From the NCBI RefSeq assembly GCF_003057745.1, contig NZ_QBJD02000006.1, forward strand, positions 62,001 to 126,000: a DNA stretch of 64,000 bases. The letters are read 5' to 3'. The notes below the pieces were generated by a model. The model saw only the letters and a list, made by a program, of their open reading frames with translations. It ran no database searches and had not been told where the DNA came from. The position numbers and the translations under genes were made by a program. Each line of letters begins with the position of its first letter. Positions within the stretch are counted from its first letter, which is position 1. This DNA is from Enterobacter sp. RIT418 (lineage in GTDB: Bacteria; Pseudomonadota; Gammaproteobacteria; Enterobacterales; Enterobacteriaceae). Of this stretch, positions 32,791 to 41,270 are shown piece by piece.

Positions 32791-34536
32791 ATGGCCGGAA
32801 GAATCCCACGCGTATTTATCAATGACCTGCTGGCCAGAACCGATATCGTCGATCTCATCGACGCGCGGGTAAAGCTAAAAAAGCAGGGCAAGAACTACCA
32901 TGCGTGCTGTCCGTTCCATAACGAAAAAACCCCCTCTTTCACCGTAAACGGTGAAAAACAGTTTTACCACTGCTTCGGCTGTGGCGCCCACGGTAACGCG
33001 GTCGATTTCCTGATGAACTACGACAAGCTCGAGTTCGTTGAGACCGTCGAAGAGCTGGCGGCGATGCACAATCTCGAAGTGCCGTATGAAGCAGGCAGTG
33101 GGCCAAGCCAGATCGAGCGCCATCAACGGCAAACGCTGTACCAGCTGATGGACGGTCTTAATTCGTTTTACCAACAGTCTCTTAAGCACGCTGCTGCTGA
33201 GCCTGCGCGTCAGTATCTGACAAAGCGCGGACTGAGCGACGATGTGATTGCGCGTTTCGCTATTGGTTACGCCCCTCCCGGCTGGGACAACGTGTTAAAG
33301 CGTTTTGGCGGCAATAGCGAAGATCGTAAATCGCTTATCGATGCGGGCATGCTGGTCACCAACGACCAGGGACGAAGCTACGACCGCTTCCGCGAACGGG
33401 TGATGTTCCCAATCCGCGACAAGCGTGGCCGGGTGATTGGTTTTGGTGGTCGCGTGCTGGGTGACGGCATGCCGAAGTACCTCAACTCCCCGGAAACCGA
33501 TATTTTCCATAAAGGCCGCCAGCTTTACGGGCTTTATGAAGCTCAGCAGGATAATGCGGAACCTCCGCGCCTTTTGGTCGTCGAAGGCTATATGGACGTC
33601 GTCGCGCTGGCGCAGTACGACATTAACTACGCGGTTGCGTCGTTAGGCACGTCTACGACCGCCGACCATATCCAGCTGCTGTTCAGAGTGACGAACAACG
33701 TCATCTGCTGTTACGACGGTGACCGCGCGGGGCGCGACGCCGCCTGGCGCGCGCTGGAAACGGCGCTGCCGTATATGACCGACGGACGTCAGCTGCGCTT
33801 TATGTTCCTGCCCGATGGTGAAGACCCGGATACGCTGGTACGTAAAGAGGGCAAAGCGGCGTTCGAAGCGCGGATGGAGCAGGCGCAGCCGCTCTCCACG
33901 TTTTTGTTTAACATCCTGATGCCGCAGGTTGATTTGAGCACTCCTGACGGGCGCGCTCAGCTCAGTACGCTGGCGCTGCCGTTAATCAGCCAGGTTCCCG
34001 GAGAGACGCTGCGCATCTATCTGCGTCAGGAGCTAGGCAACAAGCTCGGCATTCTCGATGACAGTCAGCTTGAACGTTTAATGCCTAAACAGGCTGAAAA
34101 CGGTGCGGTTCGCCCCGCGCCACAGCTAAAACGCACAACCATGCGTATACTGATAGGATTATTGGTACAAAACCCGGAACTTGCGCCGCAAGTGCCCTCG
34201 CTGGCGGGTTTGAACCACGAAAAGCTGCCTGGTCTGAGCCTGTTTTCAGAGCTGGTGAATACCTGTTTATCGCAGCCAGGCCTGACGACCGGACAGCTTT
34301 TAGAGCACTATCGCGGCACAAAAGAGGCCGCAACCCTTGAAAAACTGTCGATGTGGGACGATATAGCAGATAAGGATATCGCAGAAAAAACCTTCACCGA
34401 CTCACTCAACCATATGTTTGATTCGATGCTTGAGCTGCGCCAGGAAGAGTTGATAGCTCGCGAGCGCACACACGGTTTAAGCAGCGAAGAGCGCCGGGAA
34501 CTCTGGATGATTAACCAGGAACTGGCAAGAAAATAA
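32791..34536 (+). CDS. dnaG: DNA primase
   Basis: 581 residues, as in E. coli. The CHC2 zinc ligands are Cys40, His43, Cys61 and Cys64. The TOPRIM core has VVEGYMD and CCYDGDRAGRDAA, and the C-terminal DnaB-binding domain follows residue 435. It synthesises RNA primers at the replication fork. Its start ATG at 32791 lacks a good Shine-Dalgarno sequence, in keeping with the low translation known for dnaG. Confidence 0.98.
   Translation: MAGRIPRVFINDLLARTDIVDLIDARVKLKKQGKNYHACCPFHNEKTPSFTVNGEKQFYHCFGCGAHGNAVDFLMNYDKLEFVETVEELAAMHNLEVPYEAGSGPSQIERHQRQTLYQLMDGLNSFYQQSLKHAAAEPARQYLTKRGLSDDVIARFAIGYAPPGWDNVLKRFGGNSEDRKSLIDAGMLVTNDQGRSYDRFRERVMFPIRDKRGRVIGFGGRVLGDGMPKYLNSPETDIFHKGRQLYGLYEAQQDNAEPPRLLVVEGYMDVVALAQYDINYAVASLGTSTTADHIQLLFRVTNNVICCYDGDRAGRDAAWRALETALPYMTDGRQLRFMFLPDGEDPDTLVRKEGKAAFEARMEQAQPLSTFLFNILMPQVDLSTPDGRAQLSTLALPLISQVPGETLRIYLRQELGNKLGILDDSQLERLMPKQAENGAVRPAPQLKRTTMRILIGLLVQNPELAPQVPSLAGLNHEKLPGLSLFSELVNTCLSQPGLTTGQLLEHYRGTKEAATLEKLSMWDDIADKDIAEKTFTDSLNHMFDSMLELRQEELIARERTHGLSSEERRELWMINQELARK
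34335..34366 (+). promoter_or_regulatory. Candidate sigma-32 promoter (Phs-like) for rpoD inside dnaG
   Basis: CTTGAAA at 34336-34342 matches the sigma-32 -35 consensus, and a -10-like stretch follows about 14 bases later. It lies inside the 3' part of dnaG at the position of the known heat-shock promoter of E. coli rpoD. The call rests mostly on homology of position and on the -35 box. Confidence 0.45.
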
Positions 34537-34701
34537 GTCAAAGACAAAAGAATTTAACGGCTTAAGTGCCGAATATCGATCGGGAAGCCCCCGGCAGCCG
34601 CACTGAGAGGCAGCGGCAAAAATATAAGTACGCCCTCGCTTTAAAGGTTGGCAGCCCCATCGTCAACACCAATCAAACGAATTAAGTGTGGATACCGTCT
34701 T

Positions 34702-36546
34702 ATGGAGCAAAACCCGCAGTCACAGCTGAAACTTCTTGTCCAACGCGGTAAGGAGCAAGGCTATCTGACCTATGCCGAGGTCAATGACCATCTGCCGGAA
34801 GATATCGTCGATTCAGATCAGATCGAAGATATCATCCAAATGATCAATGACATGGGCATTCAGGTGATGGAAGAAGCACCTGATGCCGATGATCTGTTGC
34901 TGGCTGAAAACTCCAACAGCACTGATGAAGATGCTGAAGAAGCCGCTGCGCAGGTACTGTCCAGCGTTGAGTCTGAAATCGGGCGTACCACCGATCCGGT
35001 CCGCATGTACATGCGCGAAATGGGTACCGTTGAGCTGTTGACCCGCGAAGGCGAAATCGACATCGCAAAACGCATTGAAGACGGTATCAACCAGGTTCAG
35101 TGCTCCGTTGCCGAATACCCTGAAGCCATCACCTATCTGCTGGAGCAGTACGACCGCGTTGAGGCTGAAGAAGCTCGCCTGTCCGATCTGATCACCGGTT
35201 TCGTCGATCCGAACGCTGAAGAAGACCTGGCGCCAACCGCCACTCACGTCGGTTCCGAGCTGTCTCAGGAAGAGATGGATGACGACGAAGACGAAGATGA
35301 AGAAGAAGACGACGACAGCAGCGATGACGACAACAGCATCGATCCTGAACTGGCGCGCGAGAAGTTTGCTGAGCTGCGTACCCAGTACGAGCTGGCCCGC
35401 GACACCATCAAGGCGAAAGGCCGCAGCCACGCTGCCGCTCAGGAACAGATCCTGAAGCTGTCTGAAGTGTTCAAGCAGTTCCGCCTGGTGCCAAAGCAGT
35501 TCGACTACCTGGTGAACAGCATGCGCGTGATGATGGATCGCGTGCGTACCCAGGAACGCATCATCATGAAGCTGTGCGTTGAGCAGTGCAAAATGCCGAA
35601 GAAGAACTTCATTACGCTCTTCACCGGCAATGAAACCAGCGAAACCTGGTTCAACGCCGCTATCGCGATGAACAAGCCGTGGTCTGAAAAACTGCACGAT
35701 GTGAAAGAAGACGTGCAGCGCGGCCTGATGAAGCTGCAGCAGATCGAAGAAGAGACCGGCCTGACCATCGAGCAGGTAAAAGACATCAACCGTCGCATGT
35801 CCATCGGTGAAGCGAAAGCCCGCCGCGCGAAGAAAGAGATGGTTGAAGCGAACCTGCGTCTGGTTATCTCTATCGCTAAAAAATACACCAACCGCGGCCT
35901 GCAGTTCCTGGATCTGATTCAGGAAGGCAACATCGGCCTGATGAAGGCGGTAGATAAGTTCGAATACCGTCGCGGCTACAAGTTCTCCACCTATGCAACC
36001 TGGTGGATCCGTCAGGCAATTACCCGCTCTATCGCGGATCAGGCGCGCACCATCCGTATTCCGGTGCATATGATTGAGACCATCAACAAGCTCAACCGTA
36101 TCTCCCGCCAGATGCTGCAGGAGATGGGTCGTGAGCCAACGCCGGAAGAGCTGGCCGAGCGCATGCTGATGCCGGAAGACAAGATCCGCAAAGTGCTGAA
36201 GATCGCCAAAGAGCCAATCTCCATGGAAACGCCAATCGGCGACGATGAAGATTCGCATCTGGGTGATTTCATCGAGGATACCACCCTCGAGCTGCCGCTG
36301 GACTCTGCGACCACCGAGAGCCTGCGTGCCGCCACGCACGACGTACTGGCTGGCCTGACCGCCCGTGAAGCGAAAGTCCTGCGTATGCGTTTTGGTATCG
36401 ATATGAACACCGACCACACGCTGGAAGAAGTGGGTAAACAGTTCGACGTAACCCGCGAACGTATCCGTCAGATCGAAGCGAAGGCGCTGCGCAAGCTTCG
36501 CCATCCAAGCCGCTCTGAAGTGCTGCGTAGCTTCCTGGACGACTAA
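34702..36546 (+). CDS. rpoD: RNA polymerase sigma-70 factor
   Basis: 614 residues (613 in E. coli). Regions are visible in order: region 1.1 at the N-terminus, an acidic non-conserved insert (about 190-215, a long Asp/Glu run), region 2 with [18 protein letters not shown] and [15 protein letters not shown], region 3, and region 4 with the helix-turn-helix [23 protein letters not shown]. The ATG at 34702 gives [10 protein letters not shown]. It is the housekeeping sigma factor and last gene of the operon. Confidence 0.99.
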   Translation: MEQNPQSQLKLLVQRGKEQGYLTYAEVNDHLPEDIVDSDQIEDIIQMINDMGIQVMEEAPDADDLLLAENSNSTDEDAEEAAAQVLSSVESEIGRTTDPVRMYMREMGTVELLTREGEIDIAKRIEDGINQVQCSVAEYPEAITYLLEQYDRVEAEEARLSDLITGFVDPNAEEDLAPTATHVGSELSQEEMDDDEDEDEEEDDDSSDDDNSIDPELAREKFAELRTQYELARDTIKAKGRSHAAAQEQILKLSEVFKQFRLVPKQFDYLVNSMRVMMDRVRTQERIIMKLCVEQCKMPKKNFITLFTGNETSETWFNAAIAMNKPWSEKLHDVKEDVQRGLMKLQQIEEETGLTIEQVKDINRRMSIGEAKARRAKKEMVEANLRLVISIAKKYTNRGLQFLDLIQEGNIGLMKAVDKFEYRRGYKFSTYATWWIRQAITRSIADQARTIRIPVHMIETINKLNRISRQMLQEMGREPTPEELAERMLMPEDKIRKVLKIAKEPISMETPIGDDEDSHLGDFIEDTTLELPLDSATTESLRAATHDVLAGLTAREAKVLRMRFGIDMNTDHTLEEVGKQFDVTRERIRQIEAKALRKLRHPSRSEVLRSFLDD

Positions 36547-36563
36547 TCCGTCCTGCGTTGTGA

Positions 36564-36591
36564 AAAAGCTCCCTTCGGGGAGCTTTTTTTT
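36564..36591 (+). terminator. Rho-independent terminator of rpsU-dnaG-rpoD
   Basis: AAAAGCTCCC, a TTCG tetraloop, then GGGAGCTTTT with a run of T. It lies 18 bases after the rpoD stop. Confidence 0.93.
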
Positions 36592-36597
36592 GCTTAG

Positions 36598-36632
36598 CCC
36601 CTCTCCCTGTGGGAGAGGGCCAGGGTGAGGGC
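36598..36632. repeat. REP-like palindromic repeat between rpoD and mug
   Basis: A fourth copy of the CCCTCTCCC-GGGAGAGGG ... GGGTGAGGG unit, in inverse orientation to the copy at 21292. Again it lies in a convergent intergenic gap. Confidence 0.72.
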
Positions 36633-36650
36633 ATCAGACCGCAGAGGCCG

Positions 36651-37157
36651 CTAAAGCCCGCGCACCACCAGCGCTTCATCCAGCTCGCGATATGCCTCCA
36701 CCAGCTTGTCCAGCGTCGCCCTGTTCAGTCCGCTCGGGTTAGGCAGCACCCACACCTGCGTGACGCCAATCGTGATGCTCTGCTTTCCCCACATCGCGCC
36801 GCGCTGGCTAAACGCCTGCTCGTAAGCCTGTTTCCCCAAAATCGCCAGCGCTGCCGGCTGATAGTCTTCAATCTTCTTAATCAGCTCGCGCCCGCCGCTG
36901 CGCAGCTCGTGCAGATTTACCTCGCTGGCCTGCACCGTGGGGCGTTCGACCAGCATGGTGATCCCGCAGCGCGTGTCCAGCAGATGCTGTTCCTCTTCCG
37001 GCTTCAGCAGCCTGTCGGTAAACCCCGCCTGGTGGATAACCTTCCAGAAGCGATTGCCCGGATGGGCGAAGTGAAAACCCGTATGCGCCGAGGACTTACC
37101 CGGATTGATACCGCAAAACACCACCCGCAGCCCGGGGGCGAGAATATCGTTGATCAT
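36651..37157 (-). CDS. mug: G/U mismatch-specific DNA glycosylase
   Basis: 168 residues, as E. coli Mug. The uracil-DNA glycosylase fold motifs FCGINPGK near the N-terminus (with the key Asn) and LPNPSGLNR near residue 140 are present. It removes uracil and ethenocytosine mispaired with guanine. It is convergent with rpoD and divergent from the ileX tRNA. Confidence 0.96.
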   Translation of the reverse strand: MINDILAPGLRVVFCGINPGKSSAHTGFHFAHPGNRFWKVIHQAGFTDRLLKPEEEQHLLDTRCGITMLVERPTVQASEVNLHELRSGGRELIKKIEDYQPAALAILGKQAYEQAFSQRGAMWGKQSITIGVTQVWVLPNPSGLNRATLDKLVEAYRELDEALVVRGL

Positions 37158-37242
37158 GACTACTCCGCTCTATACATCGTTATAGAAGTATAAAGGATTG
37201 ATTATGCGTTGTTTATAAAAACAGCAGGCAGGTTTGAATGGC

Positions 37243-37271
37243 TGGATTGCAGCGGGGAGTTACTCTATAAT
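37243..37271 (+). promoter_or_regulatory. Probable promoter of ileX
   Basis: A perfect -10 TATAAT at 37266-37271 lies 10 bases before the mature tRNA 5' end. TGGATT at 37243-37248 is a weak -35 at a 17-base spacing. Confidence 0.55.
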
Positions 37272-37281
37272 TCACCGCCAC

Positions 37282-37357
37282 GGCCCCTTAGCTCAGTGGT
37301 TAGAGCAGGCGACTCATAATCGCTTGGTCGCTGGTTCAAGTCCAGCAGGGGCCACCA
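37282..37357 (+). tRNA. ileX: tRNA-Ile2 (anticodon CAU, lysidine-modified)
   Basis: 76 bases including the encoded CCA end. The acceptor stem GGCCCCT / AGGGGCC, D arm, anticodon loop with CAT at 37315-37317, and T arm GGTTCAAGTCC can all be folded. Sequence and neighbourhood (mug, yqjH) identify it as ileX. Its anticodon C is converted to lysidine by TilS to read AUA. Its 3' 46 bases are repeated at 39841-39886, showing that it is the integration target of a mobile element. Confidence 0.95.
37312..37357 (+). repeat. attL: 3' part of ileX
   Basis: 46 bases from within the anticodon arm to the CCA end are perfectly repeated at 39841-39886. The flanking bases differ on both sides, so the repeat limits are exact. 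It marks the left end of a tRNA-targeted integrated element of about 2.5 kb. Confidence 0.93.
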
Positions 37358-37383
37358 AATTTTAGCTTTAAATACATAAAGTT

Positions 37384-37411
37384 AGGCCACTCTCGCGAGT
37401 GGCCTTTTTTG
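37384..37411 (+). terminator. Rho-independent terminator downstream of ileX, inside the element
   Basis: AGGCCACTC / GAGTGGCCT is a nine-base stem with a TCGC loop, followed by a T run. Being inside the integrated element, it replaces the ancestral tRNA terminator, which probably survives at 39895-39932. Confidence 0.85.
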
Positions 37412-37500
37412 TTGCCTCGTTTTCGAGTGGCGATAGAATGGCGGTGGATTTTTAACTGCCAATTTGTTGAGGTCATAAAAAACTTACTTTCTGATGGACT

Positions 37501-37659
37501 TTGGTTGATATTGAGGGGGCTACCAGCATCAGAGAATTGACGCTCCGACCGGGTAAAAAGTTACACGTTGCGGGTGGCAAAGTGCCGTTTGAGTGCGGGA
37601 TAGAAGAGATAAAAACGATTGGCCGTGTAGTGGGTGTATACAGCGAGGTTAATCGATGA
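37501..37659 (+). CDS. Short orf upstream of integrase, function unknown
   Basis: A 52-codon frame with a possible TTG start at 37501 whose TGA overlaps the integrase ATG (ATGA at 37656-37659), the overlap expected of a coupled phage gene pair. The peptide contains ELTLRPGKKLHVAGG and ends VGVYSEVNR. It may be the 3' remnant of a longer gene, because a stop lies just upstream in frame and no ribosome site is seen. No family is recognised. Confidence 0.3.
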   Translation: MVDIEGATSIRELTLRPGKKLHVAGGKVPFECGIEEIKTIGRVVGVYSEVNR

Positions 37660-38674
37660 CTGTCCGTAAAAATCCGGCTGGCGGTTTGATTTGTGAGCTC
37701 TACCCAAACGGTGCAAAAGGCAAACGTATCAGAAAGAAATTCGCTACAAGGGCGAGGCTCTGGCGTTTGAGCAGTACACCGTTCATAACCCGAGGTAGGA
37801 AGAAAAGGAAGACATGCGCACGTTAAAAGAGCTGGTTGATTCATGGTATAGCGCTTATGGCATTACGCTGAAAGACGGCTTGAAAAGCCAGTTAGCCATG
37901 CACCATGCTTTTGAGTGTATGGGCGAACCACTCGCACGCGATTTCGATGCTCAAATGTTTTCACGCTACCGAGAGAAGCGATTAAAAGGTGAGTATGCCC
38001 GATCAAATAGGGTTAAGGAGGTTTCGCCCCGCATGCTTAATCTTGAGTTGGCCTACTTCCGAGCAGTCTTCAATGAGCTCAATCGCCTCGGTGAGTGGAA
38101 GGGTGAAAATCCGCTGAAAAATATGCGCCCTTTCTGCACGGAAGAAATGGAAATGGCCTGGCTAACTCACGATCAGATTTCGCTACTGCTTGATGAGTGC
38201 AAACGGCATGACCACCCTGATTTAGAAACCGTGGTAAGAATTTGTCTAGCCACTGGCGCACGGTGGTCTGAGGCCGAGAGCCTGAGTAAAAGCCAGCTCG
38301 CGAAATACAAAATCACATACATCAACACGAAAGGCAGAAAAAACCGTACCGTTCCAATTAGCAAAGAGCTCTACGAGTCTCTGCCCGATGATAAAAAAGG
38401 TCGGTTGTTTGGGGATTGTTATGGTGCGTTCCTGTCTGCTCAGGAAAGAACCGGCATCAAACTACCGGCAGGACAGCTTACCCACGTTTTACGCCACACC
38501 TTCGCCAGCCACTTTATGATGAATGGTGGTAATATATTGGTTTTGCAGCGCGTCCTTGGTCATACGGATATAAAAATGACTATGCGATCTGCCCATTTCG
38601 CCCCTGACCACTTAGAAGATGCGGTCAAATTGAATCCCCTAAGAAAAATGGAAAAAATCGATGGCAACGACTGA
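37656..38674 (+). pseudogene. int: P2-type tyrosine integrase, inactivated
   Basis: The original start MTVRKNPAGG at 37656 is followed by a one-base deletion near 37750, which breaks the frame. In the restored frame an in-frame TAG occurs around 37797, where P2-family proteins have Gln. From 37814 a 286-residue open frame covers the core-binding and catalytic domains. Catalytic ATGARWSEAESL (Arg) and HVLRHTFASHF (His, Arg) remain. The nucleophile tyrosine in the family motif MTMRYAHFAPDH is replaced by Ser (TCT in place of TAT/TAC) near 38588. Even the surviving fragment cannot form the covalent DNA link. The 3' end overlaps the next gene by 14 bases. Confidence 0.88.
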
Positions 38675-39698
38675 AAAATTAAGCCAGCACAGTAACGATC
38701 TGAAAAGAAATTTAAGTGCATCTCTAACACTGACACTGAGTGTTTTATTGAGTTTATATGTTATTAATTTATTCAGAAATCCGAAAGAAAATAGATCCTC
38801 ATTAGAAACATTAAAAACAAAAGACTATTGGAGTGAGTTTTATTTTCGCCACTTAACGATGCTTTACCAAGAACACACAACTGTAGTTTTAGAGAAAAAC
38901 AATTTATCCTCAGATTATATTGAAAAAATTATTGAGGATTCCGATAATGATATTTACACTTATAATAAAGAAGTATTGAATGATGTACTGAATGCATTAG
39001 AACGAGATATAATGGATGATATAAAAAATGATTTTATTATCGAAAATAGCATAAGTAATGATTCAATAGACATATATTCCGGGGTGCTTAATTTTCTTTT
39101 TGACTATCAATCCGTAATGCTTGAAGTGCTTGAATGCATTGAATCTACAAACTCAGAAAACAAACAAGCAATGTTATACATGACAAGATCTTCATTCGCC
39201 AGAACACTAGCAAGCTATGTCGAAGACTGCTCGAAACCCTTGATTCGTGAAATAACAAAATTAAGCAGTTTGAAATTTTTACGTTTATTAAACAAGAATA
39301 AAAATGTAACTACAGAATTAGATGAAAATATTAAATCAATATCCAAGCAAGGCATGGGTGATTTAAGTCTGCTACTTAGAATAAACTTAGATTTCTCTTC
39401 CAGAATCACCCCGAAAATATATAATAAGCATAGAAAAGGAATAAATAAATTCAAAAAATTTGTAGAGTCAAGAAACAGAATTATTCATAATTTCAAATGT
39501 CAAGACAACGACATAAACTTCATTATTGAGAATTGGAAACCATGCCTGGACTTCTACTCTGCAATTTTTACTGAATTTACACAAAAGGAAGGGTTTGAAA
39601 TATTTTTCAACAGATTATATGACGAGGCAAAAAAATGTGCATTAAACCAAAATCTGATGGTTAAGCATGCGCTCCCTATGATTGAAACTCACATGTAA
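38661..39698 (+). CDS. Membrane-anchored accessory protein with HEPN-type RNxxxH motif, candidate phage defence
   Basis: 345 residues, not recognised as a named family. A short basic N-terminus leads to one hydrophobic helix at about 20-38. A long, mostly helical, charged cytoplasmic domain rich in Asn, Lys, Ile and Asp follows. At residues 271-276 the string RNRIIH fits the R-N-x3-H signature of HEPN ribonucleases and Abi proteins. It overlaps the integrase stop by 14 bases. The DNA is conspicuously AT-rich compared with neighbours, indicating foreign origin. As the only intact sizeable gene of a dead element, in the moron position between int and att, it may be retained for host benefit such as abortive infection. 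That role is inference. Confidence 0.6.
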   Translation: MATTEKLSQHSNDLKRNLSASLTLTLSVLLSLYVINLFRNPKENRSSLETLKTKDYWSEFYFRHLTMLYQEHTTVVLEKNNLSSDYIEKIIEDSDNDIYTYNKEVLNDVLNALERDIMDDIKNDFIIENSISNDSIDIYSGVLNFLFDYQSVMLEVLECIESTNSENKQAMLYMTRSSFARTLASYVEDCSKPLIREITKLSSLKFLRLLNKNKNVTTELDENIKSISKQGMGDLSLLLRINLDFSSRITPKIYNKHRKGINKFKKFVESRNRIIHNFKCQDNDINFIIENWKPCLDFYSAIFTEFTQKEGFEIFFNRLYDEAKKCALNQNLMVKHALPMIETHM

Positions 39699-39836
39699 AT
39701 GCTCCATCTAAATCTGAGCATGCTCAATGGCGATAAAGTGGCGGTAGAAATGACGAATAAGGGTAATCATTGGCAAACGCTGTCAATCTATGTCAATGAT
39801 AAATATCGTAAAAAAATGATTTACGGTTATCTCTGA
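39699..39836 (+). CDS. Tiny orf or gene remnant next to attR
   Basis: A 45-codon frame starts with ATG immediately after the preceding stop and ends 4 bases before attR. The peptide looks protein-like (NHWQTLSIYVNDKYRKKMIYGYL) and could be the C-terminal remnant of a lost phage gene. No ribosome site is seen. Confidence 0.3.
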   Translation: MLHLNLSMLNGDKVAVEMTNKGNHWQTLSIYVNDKYRKKMIYGYL

Positions 39837-39840
39837 AGGA

Positions 39841-39886
39841 ACTCATAATCGCTTGGTCGCTGGTTCAAGTCCAGCAGGGGCCACCA
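39841..39886 (+). repeat. attR: duplicated 3' end of ileX
   Basis: A perfect 46-base copy of 37312-37357, lacking the 5' half of the tRNA, so it is not a functional tRNA gene. It marks the right end of the integrated element. Confidence 0.93.
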
Positions 39887-39894
39887 GATACAGC

Positions 39895-39932
39895 AAGGGC
39901 TGGAGAGAAATCTCCGGCCCTTTTGCTTTTTT
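39895..39932 (+). terminator. Rho-independent terminator after attR (likely the original ileX terminator)
   Basis: An eleven-base stem, AGGGCTGGAGA with TCTCCGGCCCT (one G-U pair), has a loop of four bases and is followed by TTTTGCTTTTTTG. Being just past attR, it was most likely the terminator of ileX before insertion. Confidence 0.85.
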
Positions 39933-40100
39933 GCTTGCCACACGATTGCTCCTCACACACCGCTCCCCTTTCTCCCCCCACCAAAAACAGCTAAAGAAAT
40001 CCCCCGTCGCGCCGATCATCATCCGTGTGTATTATTTCCTGTAGCGTTCTCAACAACTAACCTTTACTCAACGACTTAAGCGTCAAAAGCGAAAGGCATC

Positions 40101-41270
40101 ATGAGCACACCGATCAAACGGCTAGAGATCATCAAAAATGCCATCGAGCTGGAGGATGACGACATCATTCAGAGCCAGCTCGCGCGCCTGAAGAATGAAG
40201 CGTTTGACGATGAGCTAAGGGCAATCGTCGCCGCGCTTGAGCATAAGCGCTACACCGACGCGCTCGCGGCCATTATTGCCTGGCTGCAGGGCCAGCGCGC
40301 CGTTACGCCATGGCGTGACCCGCAGGTGGCGGCCAGCAAGCTTGAGCTAAAGGCGCTGGAGGAGCGGCTGCGGGACCTGATTGACCGCCGCAACGCGCGC
40401 GTGCAGCAGCTTGATGAATTTAACGATCTCTACTTCGCCCGCCTCGGGCCGCTGATGCAGCAGATCCTCGGGCTTCGCAAAACGCTGGCGGAGCTGAACC
40501 TGCGCCGTCAGCGGGCCGAAGCGCAGCGTCGGGAAGAGGACTACCGCCGCTGCCAGCGCTATATGGCGCAGGCGGTGGAGGTGCTGAACACGCTGACCCA
40601 GCGCTGGCGCGACTTGCCCGCAGATTCCGTGCAGGCCGCGGGCGCGCGTAAGCACCTGCAGCAGCAAAGTAACCTGATCGCGAACCTGCTGGCCGAGGCG
40701 CTGGAGCTGGAAAACGGACTCACGCGTGAGGAAGAGCCGGCGCGCCAGGCGCGCGACGAGGCCAACGACGAGTATGAGAAATACCGCGAACAGCATCACG
40801 ATGCCGAAGTGCGCCTGCGTAAAGGGAAAAATCTGTCGGAAGAGGACAGGAACGAGCTGAAGCGCCTCTGGCGGCAGGCGAGCAAGCTGTGCCATCCGGA
40901 TCTGGTCGCGGACGACCTGAAGGAAGAGGCCAACGCGATGATGGTCCAGCTCAACCAGGCCAAACAGCGTGGGGACGTAAAGGCCATTCGCTCGCTTGTC
41001 GCCCGCCTTCAGCAGGGATTCGAGCCGCTGATGGCGAGCGACAGGCTGAACGATCTGGCGCGCATTCGCAAAAAAATGGATCAGGTGCGCGAGCAAATCA
41101 ACACGCTGGTGAACGAGCTGGCCGAGCTGGAAAAAGAGGAGTCGTGGCTGCTGGTCTCCTCGCTGAGCAATATGGAAGCCTACTTTGCCCAGCAGGAGAA
41201 AGCGCTGAACGAGGTCCGCGCCTCGCTCGAAAATCAGGTGAGCGAAGCGCAGCTGGACTCGGCTGCGTAG
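40101..41270 (+). CDS. Coiled-coil protein with J-domain-like HPD motif
   Basis: 389 residues, strongly charged, with several coiled-coil stretches (about 75-165, 180-245, 310-380). Between them residues about 243-300 resemble a J domain: LKRLWRQASKLCHPDLV has the HPD tripeptide at 265-267, and a helix with NQAKQRGD follows, as in DnaJ helix III-IV. No signal peptide or membrane helix is seen. J domains stimulate DnaK, so a co-chaperone or assembly role is plausible but unproven. The gene lies immediately outside attR, between ileX and yqjH, where E. coli K-12 has no such gene. GCGAAAGG lies just upstream of the ATG. Confidence 0.72.
   Translation: MSTPIKRLEIIKNAIELEDDDIIQSQLARLKNEAFDDELRAIVAALEHKRYTDALAAIIAWLQGQRAVTPWRDPQVAASKLELKALEERLRDLIDRRNARVQQLDEFNDLYFARLGPLMQQILGLRKTLAELNLRRQRAEAQRREEDYRRCQRYMAQAVEVLNTLTQRWRDLPADSVQAAGARKHLQQQSNLIANLLAEALELENGLTREEEPARQARDEANDEYEKYREQHHDAEVRLRKGKNLSEEDRNELKRLWRQASKLCHPDLVADDLKEEANAMMVQLNQAKQRGDVKAIRSLVARLQQGFEPLMASDRLNDLARIRKKMDQVREQINTLVNELAELEKEESWLLVSSLSNMEAYFAQQEKALNEVRASLENQVSEAQLDSAA

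Larger units (their letters stand above)
37358..39886. mobile_element. Small decayed integrated element (P2-type integrase remnant) at ileX
   Basis: About 2.5 kb bounded by the 46-base direct repeats at 37312 and 39841. It contains a short orf (37501-37659), a broken P2-type integrase (37656-38674), an AT-rich accessory gene (38661-39698) and a tiny orf (39699-39836). No structural, replication or portal genes remain, so this is either a collapsed prophage or a small satellite-like island. The inactive integrase means it should be immobile on its own. Confidence 0.85.

Noticed and set aside
34813-36504. 563-codon minus-strand frame opposite rpoD
   Set aside because: rpoD is fully conserved on the other strand. 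The frame shows only biased shadow composition.
37473-37844. Minus-strand frame at the integrase start
   Set aside because: It overlaps the integrase remnant and the coupled short orf, and its peptide is low-complexity without motifs.
39841-39886. Second tRNA-Ile gene
   Set aside because: Only the 3' 46 bases of the tRNA are present; the 5' acceptor strand and D arm are missing, so it is attR.
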